DNA from: Mycobacterium sp. 1081908.1
Lineage (GTDB): Bacteria > Actinomycetota > Actinomycetes > Mycobacteriales > Mycobacteriaceae
Length of the DNA stretch: 51,220 nucleotides
Assembly: GCF_001673535.1 (NCBI RefSeq)
Contig: NZ_LZLY01000020.1
Coordinates: forward strand, 1-51,220
Reading direction: 5' to 3'
The position numbers and the translations under genes were made by a program. Below, piece after piece: positions 13,350 through 23,152 of this stretch (its first letter is position 1; every line of letters starts with the position of its first letter). The notes beneath the pieces are model-generated. The model searched no databases and was not told the origin of the DNA. It saw nothing but the letters and a program-made list of their open reading frames with translations.

Positions 13350-16300
13350 ATGACTGACATAGACGAACCCCAGGAGAATCTGCCCGCCAAGAAGACCGAG
13401 ATGACGGTCCCCGAGATGCGCCAATGGCTGCGTAACTACGTCGCCAAGGCCACCGGGCAGTCACCCGATTCGATCGACGAGTCGGTGCCGATGGTCGAGC
13501 TGGGCCTGTCGTCGCGCGACGCGGTGGCGATGGCCGCCGACATCGAGGACATGACCGGTGTCACGCTGTCGGTCGCGGTGGCGTTCCAGCACCCGACCAT
13601 CGAATCGCTGGCAACGCGGATCATCGAGGGCGAACCCGAACCGGACCTGACGGGCGACGACGTCGTCGACTGGTCGCGCAAGGGACCGGCCGAGCGCGTC
13701 GACATCGCGGTCGTGGGGCTGGCCACCCGGCTGCCGGGCGACATGAACAGCCCCGACGAAACCTGGCAGGCGCTGATCGAGGGCCGCGACGCCATCACCG
13801 ACCTGCCCGAGGGCCGCTGGGAGGAATTCCTGGAGGAGCCGCGGCTGGCCGAGCGTGTCGCGAAGGCCCGCACCCGCGGCGGCTACCTGAAGGACATCAA
13901 GGGCTTCGACTCCGAGTTCTTCGCGATCGCCAAGACCGAGGCCGACAACATCGACCCGCAGCAGCGGATGGCGCTGGAGCTCACCTGGGAGGCGCTCGAG
14001 CACGCGCGCATCCCGGCGTCGAGCCTGCGCGGCGAGGCGGTCGGCGTGTACGTCGGCGTCTCCAATCATGACTACGGCTTCCTGGCCATCTCCGACCCGA
14101 CCGTCGCGCACCCCTACGCGATCACCGGTAACTCGCCGTCGATCATCGCCAACCGGGTGTCCTACTTCTACGACTTCCGCGGGCCTTCCGTCGCCGTCGA
14201 CACCGCGTGCTCGAGCTCGCTGGTGGCGATCCACCAGGCCGTGCAGGCGCTGCGCAACGGCGAGGCCGACGTCGCGGTGGCCGGCGGCGTCAACGCGCTG
14301 ATCACACCCGCGGTGACGCTGGGCTTCGACGAGATCGGCGCGGTGCTGGCCCCCGACGGCCGGATCAAGTCGTTCTCCTCCGACGCCGACGGCTACACCC
14401 GCTCGGAGGGCGCCGGCATGCTGGTGCTCAAGCGGGTCGATGACGCCCGCCGCGACGGCGACCAGATCCTGGCCGTGATCGCCGGCACCGCGGTCAACCA
14501 CGACGGTCGGTCCAACGGCCTGATCGCGCCGAACCAGGACGCGCAGGCCGACGTGCTGCGCCGGGCCTACAAGGACGCCGGCATCGATCCGCGCACCGTC
14601 GACTACATCGAGGCGCACGGCACCGGCACCGTCCTGGGCGACCCCATCGAGGCCGAGGCGCTGGGCCGGGTCATCGGCAGGGGCCGTCCGGCCGACCGTC
14701 CGGCGCTGCTGGGCGCGGTGAAAACCAATGTGGGACACATGGAGTCGGCCGCCGGGGCGGCCAGCATGGCCAAGGTGGTGCTGGCGCTGCAGCACGACAA
14801 GCTGCCGCCGTCGCTGAACTTCGCGGGCCCCAGCCCGTACATCGACTTCGACGCGATGCGCCTGAAAGTCATTGACACGGCGACCGATTGGCCGCGCTAC
14901 GGCGGCTACGCGCTGGCGGGCGTGTCGAGCTTCGGCTTCGGCGGGGCCAACGCGCACGTGGTGGTGCGCGAGGTGCTGCCCCGCGACGTGGTCGAAAAAG
15001 AGCCGGAGCCCCAGGCCGAGGCCACGGCGGCCACCGAAGCGGCCGAAGCGCCCACCTTCGAGGCGCACTCGCTGCGGTTCGACGACTTCGGCAACATCAT
15101 CCCCGACGCCTCCGCGGCGGTCGAGGTGGGGGCACCTCCCGCTTGCGGGGGAGAAGAGCCCGACCTTCCGGAGGTCACCGAAGAGGCACTGAGCCTCAAG
15201 GAGGCCGCGCTGGAAGAGCTTGCGGCGCAGGAGCTTCCGCCGCCGGTTATCCCGCTTGTCGTCTCGGCGTTTTTGACCTCGCGGAAGAAGGCCGCGGCCG
15301 CCGAGCTCGCGGACTGGATGGAAAGCCCCGAGGGCCAGGCGTCGTCGCTGGAATCGATCGGGCGGTCGCTGTCGCGCCGCAACCACGGCCGCTCGCGCGC
15401 GGTTGTGCTGGCGCATGACCACGAGGAGGCCATCAAGGGCCTGCGCGCGATCGCCGAGGGCAAGCAACGGCCGAACGTGTTCAGCGTCGACGGGCCGGTG
15501 AGCAACGGGCCGGTCTGGGTGCTGGCCGGTTTCGGTGCGCAGCACCGCAAGATGGGCAAGAGCCTGTATCTGCGCAACGACGTCTTCGCGCAGTGGATCG
15601 AGAAGGTCGACGCGCTGGTCCAGGACGAGCTGGGCTACTCGGTGCTCGAGCTGATCCTGGACGACTCGCAGGACTACGGCATCGAGACCACCCAGGTCAC
15701 CATCTTCGCGATCCAGATCGCGCTGGGCGAGCTGCTCAAGCATCACGGCGCCAAGCCCGCCGCGGTGGTCGGCCAGTCGCTGGGTGAGGCCGCGTCGGCG
15801 TACTTCGCCGGCGGCCTGTCGCTGCGCGACGCGACCCGGGCCATCTGCTCGCGCTCCCATCTGATGGGCGAGGGCGAGGCGATGCTGTTCGGCGAGTACA
15901 TCCGGCTAATGGCCCTGGTGGAGTACTCCGCCGAGGAGATCAAGACGGTGTTCTCCGACTTCCCCGACCTGGAGGTGTGCGTCTACGCCGCGCCCACCCA
16001 GACCGTCATCGGCGGCCCGCCCGAGCAGGTGGACGCGATCATCGCCCGCGCGGAATCCGAGGGCAAGTTCGCGCGCAAGTTCCAGACGAAGGGCGCCAGC
16101 CACACCTCGCAGATGGACCCGCTGCTGGGCGAGCTCGCCGCGGAACTGCAGGGCATCAAGCCGATGAGCCCGACGTGCGGGATCTACTCGACCGTGCACG
16201 AGGGCAGCTACATCAAGCCCGGCGCCGAGCCCATCCACGACGTCGACTACTGGAAGAAGGGGCTGCGCCACAGCGTCTACTTCACCCACGGCATCCGCAA

Positions 16301-18683
16301 CGCCGTCGACAGCGGGCACACCACCTTCGTCGAGCTGGCCCCCAACCCGGTGGCGCTGATGCAGGTGGGCCTGACGACGGCGGACGCCGGCCTGCACGAC
16401 GCCCAGCTGATCCCGACGCTGGCGCGCAAGCAGGACGAGGTCGAGTCGATCGTCTCGACCCTGGCGCAGCTGTACGTCTACGGGCATGACCTGGATCCCC
16501 GGACCCTGTTCACCCGCGCCGCCGGGCCCCAGGACTACGCGAACATCCCGCCGACCCGGTTCAAGCGCAAGGAGCACTGGCTGGACGTGCACGTCGCCAC
16601 CAGCAGCGGCTCGGTGCTCATGCCGGGCAACCACGTCGCGCTGCCGGACGGCCGGCACGTCTGGGAGTACGCGCCCCGCGGCCTGACGGACCTGGCGGCG
16701 CTGGTGAAAGCCGCTGCGGCCGAAGTCCTTCCGGACGCGCAGCTGACCGCCGCGGAGGAGCGCGCCAAGCCGGGCGAGGGCTCCCGGCTGGTGACCACGC
16801 TGACCCGGCATCCCGGCGGCGCGTCGGTCCAGGTGCACGCCCGCATCGACGAGTCGTTCACGTTGGTGTACGACGCGCTGGTGACCCGGGGCGGCACCGA
16901 GTCGGTGCTGCCGGTCGCGGTGGGCGCCGGCACGGCGATCGCGGCCCCGAGCAACGGGGCCGTCGCGGAGGCTCCCTCCGATGGTCCGGAGGAGGAGGCG
17001 CTCGGCGACAGCTTGACCAACCGCTACATGCCGGCCGGATTCACCAAGTGGTCACCGGATTCGGGCGAGACCGTCGCCGACCGGCTGGGCGCGATCGTCG
17101 GCGCCGCAATGGGTTACGAGCCCGAGGACCTGCCGTGGGAGGTGCCGCTGATCGAGCTGGGCCTGGACTCGCTGATGGCGGTGCGGATCAAGAACCGCGT
17201 CGAGTACGACTTCGACCTGCCGCCCATCCAGTTGACGGCCGTGCGCGACGCCAACCTCTACGCCATCGAGAAGCTGATCGAGTACGCGGTCGAGCACCGC
17301 GACGAGGTCGAGCAGCTGGCCGAGCACCAGAAGACGCAGACGGCGGAGGAAATCGCCAGGGAGCAGGCCGAATTGCTCAGTGGCGCCACGCCCGCCTCGG
17401 TGGCGGCGCCGGCCCCCGATCCTCAGGCCGAGCCGGCGACGCAAGCGCCCTCGGCCTCCGACGTTCCCGTCCCGCCGCCGCCGACCGACCCGTCGGGCCC
17501 GGCCGGCGGCACCAATGGCGCGCAGCCGAACCTGGCCGGGGCGGCCGAGGCGCTCAACTCCGAGGCGGTCGCCAAGGCGCTCAACTCCGACGTGCCCCCG
17601 CGCGACGCGGCCGAGCGGGTCACCTTCGCCACGTGGGCGATCGTGACGGGCAAGTCCCCGGGCGGCATCTTCAACCCGCTGCCCAAGCTGGACGCCGACA
17701 CGGCCGCCAAGATGGCGCAACGGCTTTCGGAGCGCGCCGAGGGTCCGATCACCGCCGAGGACGTGCTGACTTCGGAGAACATCGAGGCGCTGGCCGACAA
17801 GGTGCGCGAGCACCTGGAGGCCGGGGTGGTCGACGGGTTCGTGCGCACGCTGCGGGCGCGCCCCGAGGGCAGCACCCGGACACCGGTGTTCGTGTTCCAC
17901 CCGGCCGGTGGTTCGACGGTGGTCTACGAGCCGCTGCTCAACCGGTTGCCGGCGGACACGCCGATGTACGGCCTCGAGCGCGTCGAGGGCACGATCGAAG
18001 AGCGTGCGGCGCAATACGTTCCGAAGCTGATCGAGATGCAGGGCGACGGGCCCTACATCCTGGCCGGCTGGTCTCTGGGCGGCGTGTTGGCCTACGCGTG
18101 CGCGATCGGGCTCAAGCGGATGGGCAAGGACGTCGAGTGGGTCGGATTGATCGACGCGGTGCGCGCCGGCGAGGAGATCCCCCAGACCAAGGAGGAGATC
18201 CGCAAGCGCTGGGACCGTTACGCCCGGTTCGCCGAGAAGACGTTCAACGTCACCGTCCCGGCGATCCCCTACGAGCACCTCGAGCAGCTCGACGACGAGG
18301 GCCAGGTCCGGTTCGTGCTGGAGGCGATCAGCCAGAGCGGGGTGCAGATCCCGGCCGGGATCATCGAGCACCAGCGCACGTCGTACCTGGACAACCGGGC
18401 CATCGACACCGCCCAGATCCAGCCGTACGACGGGCACGTCACGCTCTACATGGCCGATCGCTACCATGACGACGCGATCACGTTCGAGCCGCGCTACGCG
18501 GTGCGGCAACCGGACGGCGGCTGGGGAGAGTACGTGTCCGACCTCGAGATCGTGCCCATCGGTGGCGAGCACATCCAGGCCATCGACGAGCCGATCATCG
18601 CCAAGGTCGGCGCGCACATGACCCAGGCGCTGAACCAGATCGATGCCGAACGGCAGCAGGACAAGTCCGAACAGGTTAGGTAG
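13350..18683 (+). CDS. pks13: Mycolic acid condensing polyketide synthase Pks13
   Basis: Pks13 performs the Claisen condensation of meromycolate with carboxylated C24-C26 acyl-CoA, making the alpha-alkyl beta-ketoester precursor of mycolic acids. It is 1777 residues long (M. tuberculosis 1733). Domain order is ACP1 with Ser55 (GLSSRD), KS with Cys287 (TACSSS) plus EAHGTGT and [12 protein letters not shown] with Ser810 (GQSLGEAA), ACP2 with Ser1274 (GLDSLMA) and thioesterase with Ser1575 (GWSLGG). ACP1 and KS positions equal the M. tuberculosis numbers. The AT serine is shifted by 9 because of a short insertion in the KS-AT linker (15126-15152). The rest of the extra length is an Ala/Pro-rich linker between ACP2 and TE. 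The start follows an AGGA site. Confidence 0.97.
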   Translation: MTDIDEPQENLPAKKTEMTVPEMRQWLRNYVAKATGQSPDSIDESVPMVELGLSSRDAVAMAADIEDMTGVTLSVAVAFQHPTIESLATRIIEGEPEPDLTGDDVVDWSRKGPAERVDIAVVGLATRLPGDMNSPDETWQALIEGRDAITDLPEGRWEEFLEEPRLAERVAKARTRGGYLKDIKGFDSEFFAIAKTEADNIDPQQRMALELTWEALEHARIPASSLRGEAVGVYVGVSNHDYGFLAISDPTVAHPYAITGNSPSIIANRVSYFYDFRGPSVAVDTACSSSLVAIHQAVQALRNGEADVAVAGGVNALITPAVTLGFDEIGAVLAPDGRIKSFSSDADGYTRSEGAGMLVLKRVDDARRDGDQILAVIAGTAVNHDGRSNGLIAPNQDAQADVLRRAYKDAGIDPRTVDYIEAHGTGTVLGDPIEAEALGRVIGRGRPADRPALLGAVKTNVGHMESAAGAASMAKVVLALQHDKLPPSLNFAGPSPYIDFDAMRLKVIDTATDWPRYGGYALAGVSSFGFGGANAHVVVREVLPRDVVEKEPEPQAEATAATEAAEAPTFEAHSLRFDDFGNIIPDASAAVEVGAPPACGGEEPDLPEVTEEALSLKEAALEELAAQELPPPVIPLVVSAFLTSRKKAAAAELADWMESPEGQASSLESIGRSLSRRNHGRSRAVVLAHDHEEAIKGLRAIAEGKQRPNVFSVDGPVSNGPVWVLAGFGAQHRKMGKSLYLRNDVFAQWIEKVDALVQDELGYSVLELILDDSQDYGIETTQVTIFAIQIALGELLKHHGAKPAAVVGQSLGEAASAYFAGGLSLRDATRAICSRSHLMGEGEAMLFGEYIRLMALVEYSAEEIKTVFSDFPDLEVCVYAAPTQTVIGGPPEQVDAIIARAESEGKFARKFQTKGASHTSQMDPLLGELAAELQGIKPMSPTCGIYSTVHEGSYIKPGAEPIHDVDYWKKGLRHSVYFTHGIRNAVDSGHTTFVELAPNPVALMQVGLTTADAGLHDAQLIPTLARKQDEVESIVSTLAQLYVYGHDLDPRTLFTRAAGPQDYANIPPTRFKRKEHWLDVHVATSSGSVLMPGNHVALPDGRHVWEYAPRGLTDLAALVKAAAAEVLPDAQLTAAEERAKPGEGSRLVTTLTRHPGGASVQVHARIDESFTLVYDALVTRGGTESVLPVAVGAGTAIAAPSNGAVAEAPSDGPEEEALGDSLTNRYMPAGFTKWSPDSGETVADRLGAIVGAAMGYEPEDLPWEVPLIELGLDSLMAVRIKNRVEYDFDLPPIQLTAVRDANLYAIEKLIEYAVEHRDEVEQLAEHQKTQTAEEIAREQAELLSGATPASVAAPAPDPQAEPATQAPSASDVPVPPPPTDPSGPAGGTNGAQPNLAGAAEALNSEAVAKALNSDVPPRDAAERVTFATWAIVTGKSPGGIFNPLPKLDADTAAKMAQRLSERAEGPITAEDVLTSENIEALADKVREHLEAGVVDGFVRTLRARPEGSTRTPVFVFHPAGGSTVVYEPLLNRLPADTPMYGLERVEGTIEERAAQYVPKLIEMQGDGPYILAGWSLGGVLAYACAIGLKRMGKDVEWVGLIDAVRAGEEIPQTKEEIRKRWDRYARFAEKTFNVTVPAIPYEHLEQLDDEGQVRFVLEAISQSGVQIPAGIIEHQRTSYLDNRAIDTAQIQPYDGHVTLYMADRYHDDAITFEPRYAVRQPDGGWGEYVSDLEIVPIGGEHIQAIDEPIIAKVGAHMTQALNQIDAERQQDKSEQVR
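15123..15153 (+). repeat. Short palindromic repeat inserted in frame in the pks13 KS-AT linker
   Basis: GAGGTG-GGGG-CACCTC forms a perfect hairpin (15123-15138), immediately followed by an overlapping CTCCCGC-TT-GCGGGGGAG hairpin (15136-15153). It encodes VGAPPACGG, including a Cys. These nine residues are absent from M. tuberculosis Pks13 as I recall it, and they exactly account for the shift of the AT serine from 801 to 810. The reverse strand contains GAGGTGCCCCCA, also found in the accD4 terminator loop region, which suggests a small interspersed element. Confidence 0.6.
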
Positions 18684-18690
18684 GCAAGCA

Positions 18691-20271
18691 GTGACGGAGA
18701 CCGTGCCAGCTCCAGCGCCCGTTCAGCACACGACCGCGGAGAAGTTGGCCGAGCTGCACGCTCGCCTCGAGCTGGCCAAGGAGCCCGGCGGCGAAAAGGC
18801 CGCCGCCAAGCGCGACAAGAAGGGCATCCCGAGCGCCCGCGCCCGGGTGCACGCGCTGGTCGATCCCGGCACGTTCTTCGAAGTCGGGGCGCTCGCCAAG
18901 ACCCCGAACGACCCGAACGCGCTCTACGGCGACGGGTGCGTCACCGGCCACGCCATGATCGACGGCCGCCCGGTCGGGGTGTTCTCCCACGACCAGACCG
19001 TGTTCCAGGGCACCGTCGGCGAGATGTTCGGCCGCAAGGTGGCCCGGTTGATGGAATGGTGCGCGATGGTCGGGTGCCCGATCATCGGCATCCAGGACTC
19101 CGGCGGCGCCCGCATCCAGGACGCGGTCACCTCGCTGGCGTGGTACGCCGAGCTGGGCCGACGCCACGAAGCGCTGTCCGGGCTGGTGCCGCAGATCTCC
19201 CTAATCTTCGGCAAATGCGCTGGGGGAGCGGTGTATTCGCCGATCCAGGACGACCTGCTCGTTTCGGTGCGCGACCAGGGCTACTTCTTCGTGACAGGAC
19301 CCGACGTGATCCGCGAGGTCACCGGCGAGGACGTCACCCTCGACGAGCTCGGCGGCTCCGACGCGCAGGCCCGCTACGGCAACATCCACCAGGTCGTCGA
19401 CTCCGAGGCCGAGGCGTTCCAGTACGTGCGCGACTTCCTGTCGTTCCTGCCGTCCAACTGCTTCGACAAGCCGCCGATCGTCAACCCCGGGCTGGAGCCG
19501 GAGATCACGCCGACCGATCTGGAGCTCGACTCGATCGTGCCGGACTCCGACAACATGGCCTACGACATGCACGAGATCCTGCTGCGCATCTTCGACGACG
19601 GCGACTTCCTCGAGGTCGCCGCGCAGCACGGCCCCGCCATCATCACCGGCTACGCCCGGGTCGACGGGCGCCCGGTCGGCGTGGTCGCCAACCAGCCGAT
19701 GCACCTGTCCGGGTCCATCGACAACGAGGCCTCGGACAAGGCGGCCCGGTTCATCCGGTTCTGCGACGCGTTCGACGTCCCGCTGGTCTTCGTGGTGGAC
19801 ACCCCCGGCTTCCTGCCGGGCGCCGAGGAGGAGAAGCGGGGCATCATCAAGCGCGGCGGCCGCTTCCTCTACTCGGTGGTCGAGGCCGACGTCCCGAAGG
19901 TGACGATCACGATCCGCAAGTCCTACGGCGGCGCGTACGCCGTGATGGGCTCGCGGCAGCTGACCGCCGACTTCAACTTCGCCTGGCCGACCGCGCGCAT
20001 CGCGGTGATCGGCGCCGAGGGCGCCGCACAGCTGCTGATGAAGCGGTTCCCCGACCCGACCACGCCCGAGGCGCAGCAGATCAAGAAGGACTTCATCGAG
20101 GGCTACAACCTCAACATGGCGATCCCGTGGACCGCCGCCGAGCGGGGCTTCATCGACGCGGTCATCGATCCGCACCAGACCCGGCTGCTGCTGCGCAAGT
20201 CGATGCACCTGCTGCGGGACAAGCAGTTGTGGTTCCGCGTCGCGCGCAAGCACGGGCTGATCCCGGTCTAG
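18691..20271 (+). CDS. accD4: Acyl-CoA carboxylase carboxyltransferase beta subunit AccD4
   Basis: AccD4 is the carboxyltransferase subunit, working with AccA3 and AccD5/AccE, that carboxylates the C24-C26 acyl-CoA extender used by Pks13. The 526-residue protein starts at GTG 18691 ([19 protein letters not shown]), 7 nt after the pks13 stop. It contains the two crotonase-like halves of this family, with oxyanion-type glycine motifs [26 protein letters not shown] and [11 protein letters not shown]. The very conserved [13 protein letters not shown] C-terminal segment ([10 protein letters not shown]) is present. The length is close to M. tuberculosis (522). It is the last gene of the fadD32-pks13-accD4 operon and faces fadE35. 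Confidence 0.96.
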   Translation: MTETVPAPAPVQHTTAEKLAELHARLELAKEPGGEKAAAKRDKKGIPSARARVHALVDPGTFFEVGALAKTPNDPNALYGDGCVTGHAMIDGRPVGVFSHDQTVFQGTVGEMFGRKVARLMEWCAMVGCPIIGIQDSGGARIQDAVTSLAWYAELGRRHEALSGLVPQISLIFGKCAGGAVYSPIQDDLLVSVRDQGYFFVTGPDVIREVTGEDVTLDELGGSDAQARYGNIHQVVDSEAEAFQYVRDFLSFLPSNCFDKPPIVNPGLEPEITPTDLELDSIVPDSDNMAYDMHEILLRIFDDGDFLEVAAQHGPAIITGYARVDGRPVGVVANQPMHLSGSIDNEASDKAARFIRFCDAFDVPLVFVVDTPGFLPGAEEEKRGIIKRGGRFLYSVVEADVPKVTITIRKSYGGAYAVMGSRQLTADFNFAWPTARIAVIGAEGAAQLLMKRFPDPTTPEAQQIKKDFIEGYNLNMAIPWTAAERGFIDAVIDPHQTRLLLRKSMHLLRDKQLWFRVARKHGLIPV

Positions 20272-20278
20272 TTTTTAC

Positions 20279-20305
20279 CGCGAGCTGAGGTGCCCCCAGC
20301 TCGCG
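20279..20305. terminator. Bidirectional hairpin between accD4 and fadE35
   Basis: CGCGAGCTG (20279-20287) and CAGCTCGCG (20297-20305) form a perfect 9-bp stem around a 9-nt loop, in the 39-nt gap between convergent genes. It would serve both. The span GAGGTGCCCCCA at its loop matches the reverse strand of the pks13 insertion. Confidence 0.75.
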
Positions 20306-20310
20306 AGTGA

Positions 20311-22095
20311 CTAGAGCGCCAGCGCGCCGGCGGCCAACTCGTCGAAACGCTCCAGCGCCTCGTCCGATTCGTCCTCGATCCCGCGCAGCGGGCCCCGATC
20401 GGCGAGGTAGCGCCGCGCATGCAGCCGGGCGACGAGCGCCTTGCGGTCACCGCCACGGGTCTCCCGTTCCCACGCGGCCTGCTCGGTGAGCAGCGCGCCC
20501 GCATAGACGTCACCCATGAACTGGGCCAGCGGGAACAGCCGCGCCTCGGCGACCTCCCGGTCGAGCTTGCTCCAGGCCGTGATCGCCGCGTCGAGGTCCT
20601 CGATGCGCCCGGCCACCAGGCGCGTTGACGCGTCGTCGTCGGAAACCGACACCGCATCGCGCAGCCGCGCCAGCAGCGTCTCGTGCGCGCGGGACTGCTC
20701 GATGCCGCGCCGCACGTCGAGGCACAGGATGTTGTCGGGGCCCTCCCAGATCGTGTTGACCTGCGCGTCGCGCAGCAGCCTGGCCACCGGCCACGTCTCG
20801 ATATAGCCGTTGCCGCCGTGGATTTCGATCGCGTCGGACGCCGCGGTGATGCCCAGCCGGCATACCCTGAGCTTGCTGACGGGCACGGCGATGCGCTGGC
20901 GGATGGCGCGGGGTTGGCGGTGGTTGGCGGCCCCGGTGCCGTCGAACACGAGCGCCAGCGCCGCCTCGACGTCGACGATCATCTCGGCGAGCTTGCGCCG
21001 CATCAGCGGCTTGTCGATGAGCGCCCCGCCGAACGCATGCCGCTGCCGGGCGTAACACAGCGATTCCACCAGGGCGCGACGGGCGTTGGCGAGCCCGAAC
21101 AGGGCGATGCCGAGGCGCGCGGCGTTGGTCAGCTCCATCATGCGGCCCAGCCCCTTGCCGTCGGACGGGCCCGCCTCCTCGCTCGGGTCGCCGGACAGCA
21201 GGAACGCCTCGGCGTCGACGAACTCGACCTCGCCGGAGGCCACCGAGCGGGTGCCGAGCTTGTCCTTGAGCCGCCGCACCCGCACCCCGTTGCGCGACCC
21301 GTCGCGGCGGTTGCGCAGCACGAGGAAGTTCGCGACACCGCGCGAGGAGTCCGGGGCGCCTTCCGGTTTGGCCAGCACGACGAACGCCTCGCCCGCGCAA
21401 TTCGACGCGAACCACTTGAACCCGTTGAGAATCCAGGCGTCACCGGCGCGCGTCGCCGTCGTCTCCAGCGCGCCCAGGTCGGAGCCGCCGGTGCGTTCGG
21501 TCAGCAGCTGCGCCGTTTCCCCCGCCCACTCACCCGAGGCGAACTTGGCCAGCACGTGCTCGCGGACGTCGGCCGGCGCGTAGGCGGCCACCAGCGACTG
21601 CACCATGCCGCCCCCGGTACCCAGCGCGCAGCCCATCCCGATATCGGCCTGATTGAGCAAATAGTTGGACGCGAACAGGGGCAGGCCCGAACTCACCTTG
21701 GCCGCCCGCGCGTCGTCGCGCAGGGCCTGCTGGGCATCCAGCACCGCGCGCTTGGACTGCGTGAACGACGCCGGCATGACCACCTCGCTGACGTCGTGTC
21801 CCCACCGGTCGTAGCGTTCCAGCCGCGGCGGGTTGCGGTCGGTCGCCTCGGCCCACCGCGCCACCGGACCGCCCATCAGTTCGCCCATGCCCGCCAAATG
21901 CGGCTCCACCACGGCCAATTCGTCGGGTTGTAGGTAGTAGGCCATCGTGAACTGCAGGGTCGGATCGGTGCGATACCAGTTCAGGCCCACGGCGCCGCGG
22001 TAGTTCTCGGTCCGGTAGCGCTGCGACTTTTCTTGGGTGGAGAAGGGTAGCCGGTCGACGGCTTCCGATCCGTAGCGCGGATTGCACTCGCTCAT
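20311..22095 (-). CDS. fadE35: Acyl-CoA dehydrogenase family protein, AidB-like (FadE35)
   Basis: This is a 594-residue flavoprotein of the acyl-CoA dehydrogenase superfamily, orthologous by position and sequence to M. tuberculosis FadE35 (Rv3797). The AidB-type architecture is visible: an N-terminal extension with FTMAYYLQPDELAV, the middle domain TERTGGSDLGALET with GFKWFASN, and the C-terminal helical domain with YARQRHAFGG and IHGGNGYIETWPVARLLRD. QVNTIWEGPDNIL follows, typical of AidB-like members. Its substrate is unknown; AidB relatives bind DNA and FAD and may have little dehydrogenase activity. It is convergent with the mycolate operon and not part of it. Confidence 0.88.
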   Translation of the reverse strand: MSECNPRYGSEAVDRLPFSTQEKSQRYRTENYRGAVGLNWYRTDPTLQFTMAYYLQPDELAVVEPHLAGMGELMGGPVARWAEATDRNPPRLERYDRWGHDVSEVVMPASFTQSKRAVLDAQQALRDDARAAKVSSGLPLFASNYLLNQADIGMGCALGTGGGMVQSLVAAYAPADVREHVLAKFASGEWAGETAQLLTERTGGSDLGALETTATRAGDAWILNGFKWFASNCAGEAFVVLAKPEGAPDSSRGVANFLVLRNRRDGSRNGVRVRRLKDKLGTRSVASGEVEFVDAEAFLLSGDPSEEAGPSDGKGLGRMMELTNAARLGIALFGLANARRALVESLCYARQRHAFGGALIDKPLMRRKLAEMIVDVEAALALVFDGTGAANHRQPRAIRQRIAVPVSKLRVCRLGITAASDAIEIHGGNGYIETWPVARLLRDAQVNTIWEGPDNILCLDVRRGIEQSRAHETLLARLRDAVSVSDDDASTRLVAGRIEDLDAAITAWSKLDREVAEARLFPLAQFMGDVYAGALLTEQAAWERETRGGDRKALVARLHARRYLADRGPLRGIEDESDEALERFDELAAGALAL

Positions 22096-22209
22096 TACGC
22101 GACGGTATTACAGCTGGAATGAGGAGCGAAAGACGCTCGCGGTAGCCCCTTCCCTGGAGGACGGCCGCGGCGGATGATCGGCTCAGAAGCTGACGATCGA
22201 GGGGAGTCG

Positions 22210-22446
22210 ATGATGAAAGCCGGCGTGGGTGATTGGCTCGTGATCAAGGGCACGACGACCGAATTGGCGGATCAGTGGGGCGAAATCACGGAGGTTCGCG
22301 GGCCCGACGGCGCGCCGCCGTACGTGGTGCGCTGGCTGACGAACGGCCACGTGACGACGGTCTTCCCCGGCCCGGACGCCCTCGTCGTCACCGCGGCCGA
22401 ACACCAACGGGTGGAGGATAAGGCGCGGCACCGGGTCGGGAACTGA
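22210..22446 (+). CDS. DUF1918 small protein
   Basis: This 78-residue soluble protein belongs to the DUF1918 family common in actinobacteria, recognised by MKAGVGDWLVIKG near the start and PPYVVRWLTNGHVTTVFPGPDA near the middle. The fold is expected to be a small SH3-like beta barrel; no function is established. ATG 22210 is chosen because GAGGGGAG lies just upstream; ATG 22213 immediately follows and is also possible. It is a single gene between fadE35 (divergent) and an exported protein gene (convergent), at the place where M. tuberculosis has Rv3796. Confidence 0.75.
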   Translation: MMKAGVGDWLVIKGTTTELADQWGEITEVRGPDGAPPYVVRWLTNGHVTTVFPGPDALVVTAAEHQRVEDKARHRVGN

Positions 22447-22461
22447 CCAAGCCGAAAGCGC

Positions 22462-22968
22462 TTAGACCGGCGCCAGGAATTCGGACGCATAGGACTCGGC
22501 CGGGTTTTGCGAGTTCGGGTTCGCGCGCTGGACAACCACCCAGACGCCCGTCGTGCCCTGCCGAATGCCGTCCGCGACGGTCACCGTCGCATTGCCCGCC
22601 GCGTCGGTGTCCATTCCGGTGAATGCGGTGCCCGGGTCGCCGGGGCCACAGGTGGCCGCGGACGAGCGGGGCTCCTGGATCAGGCCGACGTCGTAATGGG
22701 TGCCCGGCCGGTCGGGAATTGTGACGTGCACTTGCGCGACGGCTTTTGAGCCCGAAGTGCTGATAACGGCGGAGCCGTCGCCCAGGAGGGCCCGGGGCAC
22801 CATCGGCGTCGTTGTCACCAGGCTGAAATCGCAACGCCGCTGCTCGGCGTCCAGGGCGACCCGGGTGCCGCTTTCGGCGGCCGCGTTGGCGATTTTGAAG
22901 GTCGCCGCCGGGAAGATCGCCACGGTCATTGCCGCGGTGCAAGTCCCTAATCGTGTCAGCGTGTGCAT
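22462..22968 (-). CDS. Exported protein of unknown function
   Basis: The product has 168 residues. A signal peptide is visible (TCTAAMTVAIFPAATFKIANAAA), after which the protein is predicted secreted. The mature part contains two Cys (RRCDFSL and AATCGPG), which could form a disulfide. It also contains beta-rich stretches (AQVHVTIPDRPGTHYDVGLI, ATVTVADG, GVWVVVQRAN) reminiscent of an immunoglobulin-like or beta-sandwich fold. The start follows AAAGGCGG. I do not recognise the family. It converges on the DUF1918 gene with a 15-nt gap and has an AT-rich upstream region of its own. Confidence 0.7.
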   Translation of the reverse strand: MHTLTRLGTCTAAMTVAIFPAATFKIANAAAESGTRVALDAEQRRCDFSLVTTTPMVPRALLGDGSAVISTSGSKAVAQVHVTIPDRPGTHYDVGLIQEPRSSAATCGPGDPGTAFTGMDTDAAGNATVTVADGIRQGTTGVWVVVQRANPNSQNPAESYASEFLAPV

Positions 22969-23152
22969 TGGGCCGCCTTTTAACGTTTGTGTTAGTTACC
23001 TCACAGGGGGAGTAGTTATTGACCGGCGGTATGCGAAATTAAACATTCGCTCTGGAATTACTCAAACGTCAATTCCGGACGCTATTCGACCGATGACAAA
23101 TTAATGGCGCGCGCGACCATAAAATGGATGCAATTACAGTATCCGCGTTTAA
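22969..23152. other. AT-rich intergenic region downstream of embB
   Basis: This 184-bp gap is clearly more AT-rich than the surroundings, with runs such as AAATTAAACATT and GCGTTTAATTACGG. It probably holds the promoter of the exported protein gene and the 3' end of the embAB transcript. No convincing gene or strong hairpin is seen. The low GC could mark an old junction where accessory genes replaced Rv3796. Confidence 0.5.

Noticed and set aside
13461..15860. 799-codon minus-strand open frame opposite pks13
   Set aside because: Antisense shadow of the KS and AT domains with no family signature.
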